Shown: positions 5,339 through 5,352 of the stretch, piece after piece | Numbering within the stretch: the stretch's first letter is position 1 | How the letters are laid out: each line of letters starts with the position of its first letter | Origin: an uncultured Garciella sp. | Lineage (GTDB): Bacteria; Bacillota; Clostridia; Eubacteriales; Garciellaceae | Reading direction: 5' to 3' | Length of the DNA: 5,352 bases | NCBI GenBank assembly: GCA_900555725.1 | Contig: USMD01000112.1 | Location: 1-5,352 of the forward strand | The notes under the pieces: generated by a model | Databases searched by the model: none | Seen by the model: only the letters and a program-made list of their open reading frames with translations | What the model was told of the DNA's origin: nothing | Program-made: the position numbers and the translations under genes

Positions 5339-5352
5339 CTGTCTCTTATACA
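5339..5352. other. Probable Nextera/Tn5 mosaic-end adapter residue
   Basis: The final 14 bases, CTGTCTCTTATACA, equal the first 14 bases of the read-through adapter CTGTCTCTTATACACATCT used in Tn5 tagmentation libraries. The match sits exactly at the sequence end, where untrimmed adapter would appear. Most likely not genomic. Confidence 0.88.

Overview
The window comes from a low-GC, AT-rich Firmicute, most likely an anaerobic clostridium. The grounds are strong AGGAGG-type ribosome binding sites, frequent TTG and GTG starts, a lysine 2,3-aminomutase remnant typical of amino-acid-fermenting clostridia, a clostridial-type CCA-adding enzyme with an HD domain, and the start of an ISLre2-family transposase. 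It looks like a whole short contig of a draft assembly. It begins inside a repeated gene, and its last 14 bases match the first 14 bases of the Nextera/Tn5 read-through adapter.

Layout. Bases 1-2093 (minus strand) hold two tandem paralogous lipoprotein genes for NitT/TauT/THI5-like ABC-transporter substrate-binding proteins. The upstream one (1038-2093) is complete; the downstream one (1-882) is cut by the window edge. Each has its own ribosome binding site and a similar upstream region. Bases 2094-2271 form a divergent promoter region containing a near-consensus FNR-family box. It sits at the right distance (about -41.5) to activate the plus-strand gene at 2272-2991, a Ric/ScdA/YtfE di-iron Fe-S cluster repair protein. 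Directly behind it, at 3015-3455, is a decayed C-terminal piece of lysine 2,3-aminomutase (kamA), followed by a good intrinsic terminator (3472-3502). Next comes cca (best start 3655, end 4962), then an AT-rich spacer and the left part of an ISLre2-family insertion sequence whose transposase starts at 5219.

How the parts relate. The ric gene appears to be controlled by an anaerobic or nitrosative-stress CRP/FNR-type regulator and shares its transcript with the kamA remnant. The two binding-protein genes are transcribed the other way; their permease and ATPase are not in the window. cca is a separate housekeeping unit. No wholly new system is evident. The points most worth checking are the FNR-type promoter of ric, the 237-base identical block between the otherwise diverged binding-protein genes, the doubly deleted kamA remnant that keeps all its zinc and substrate residues, a perfect 13-bp hairpin that buries the transposase start codon, and the adapter sequence at the right end.
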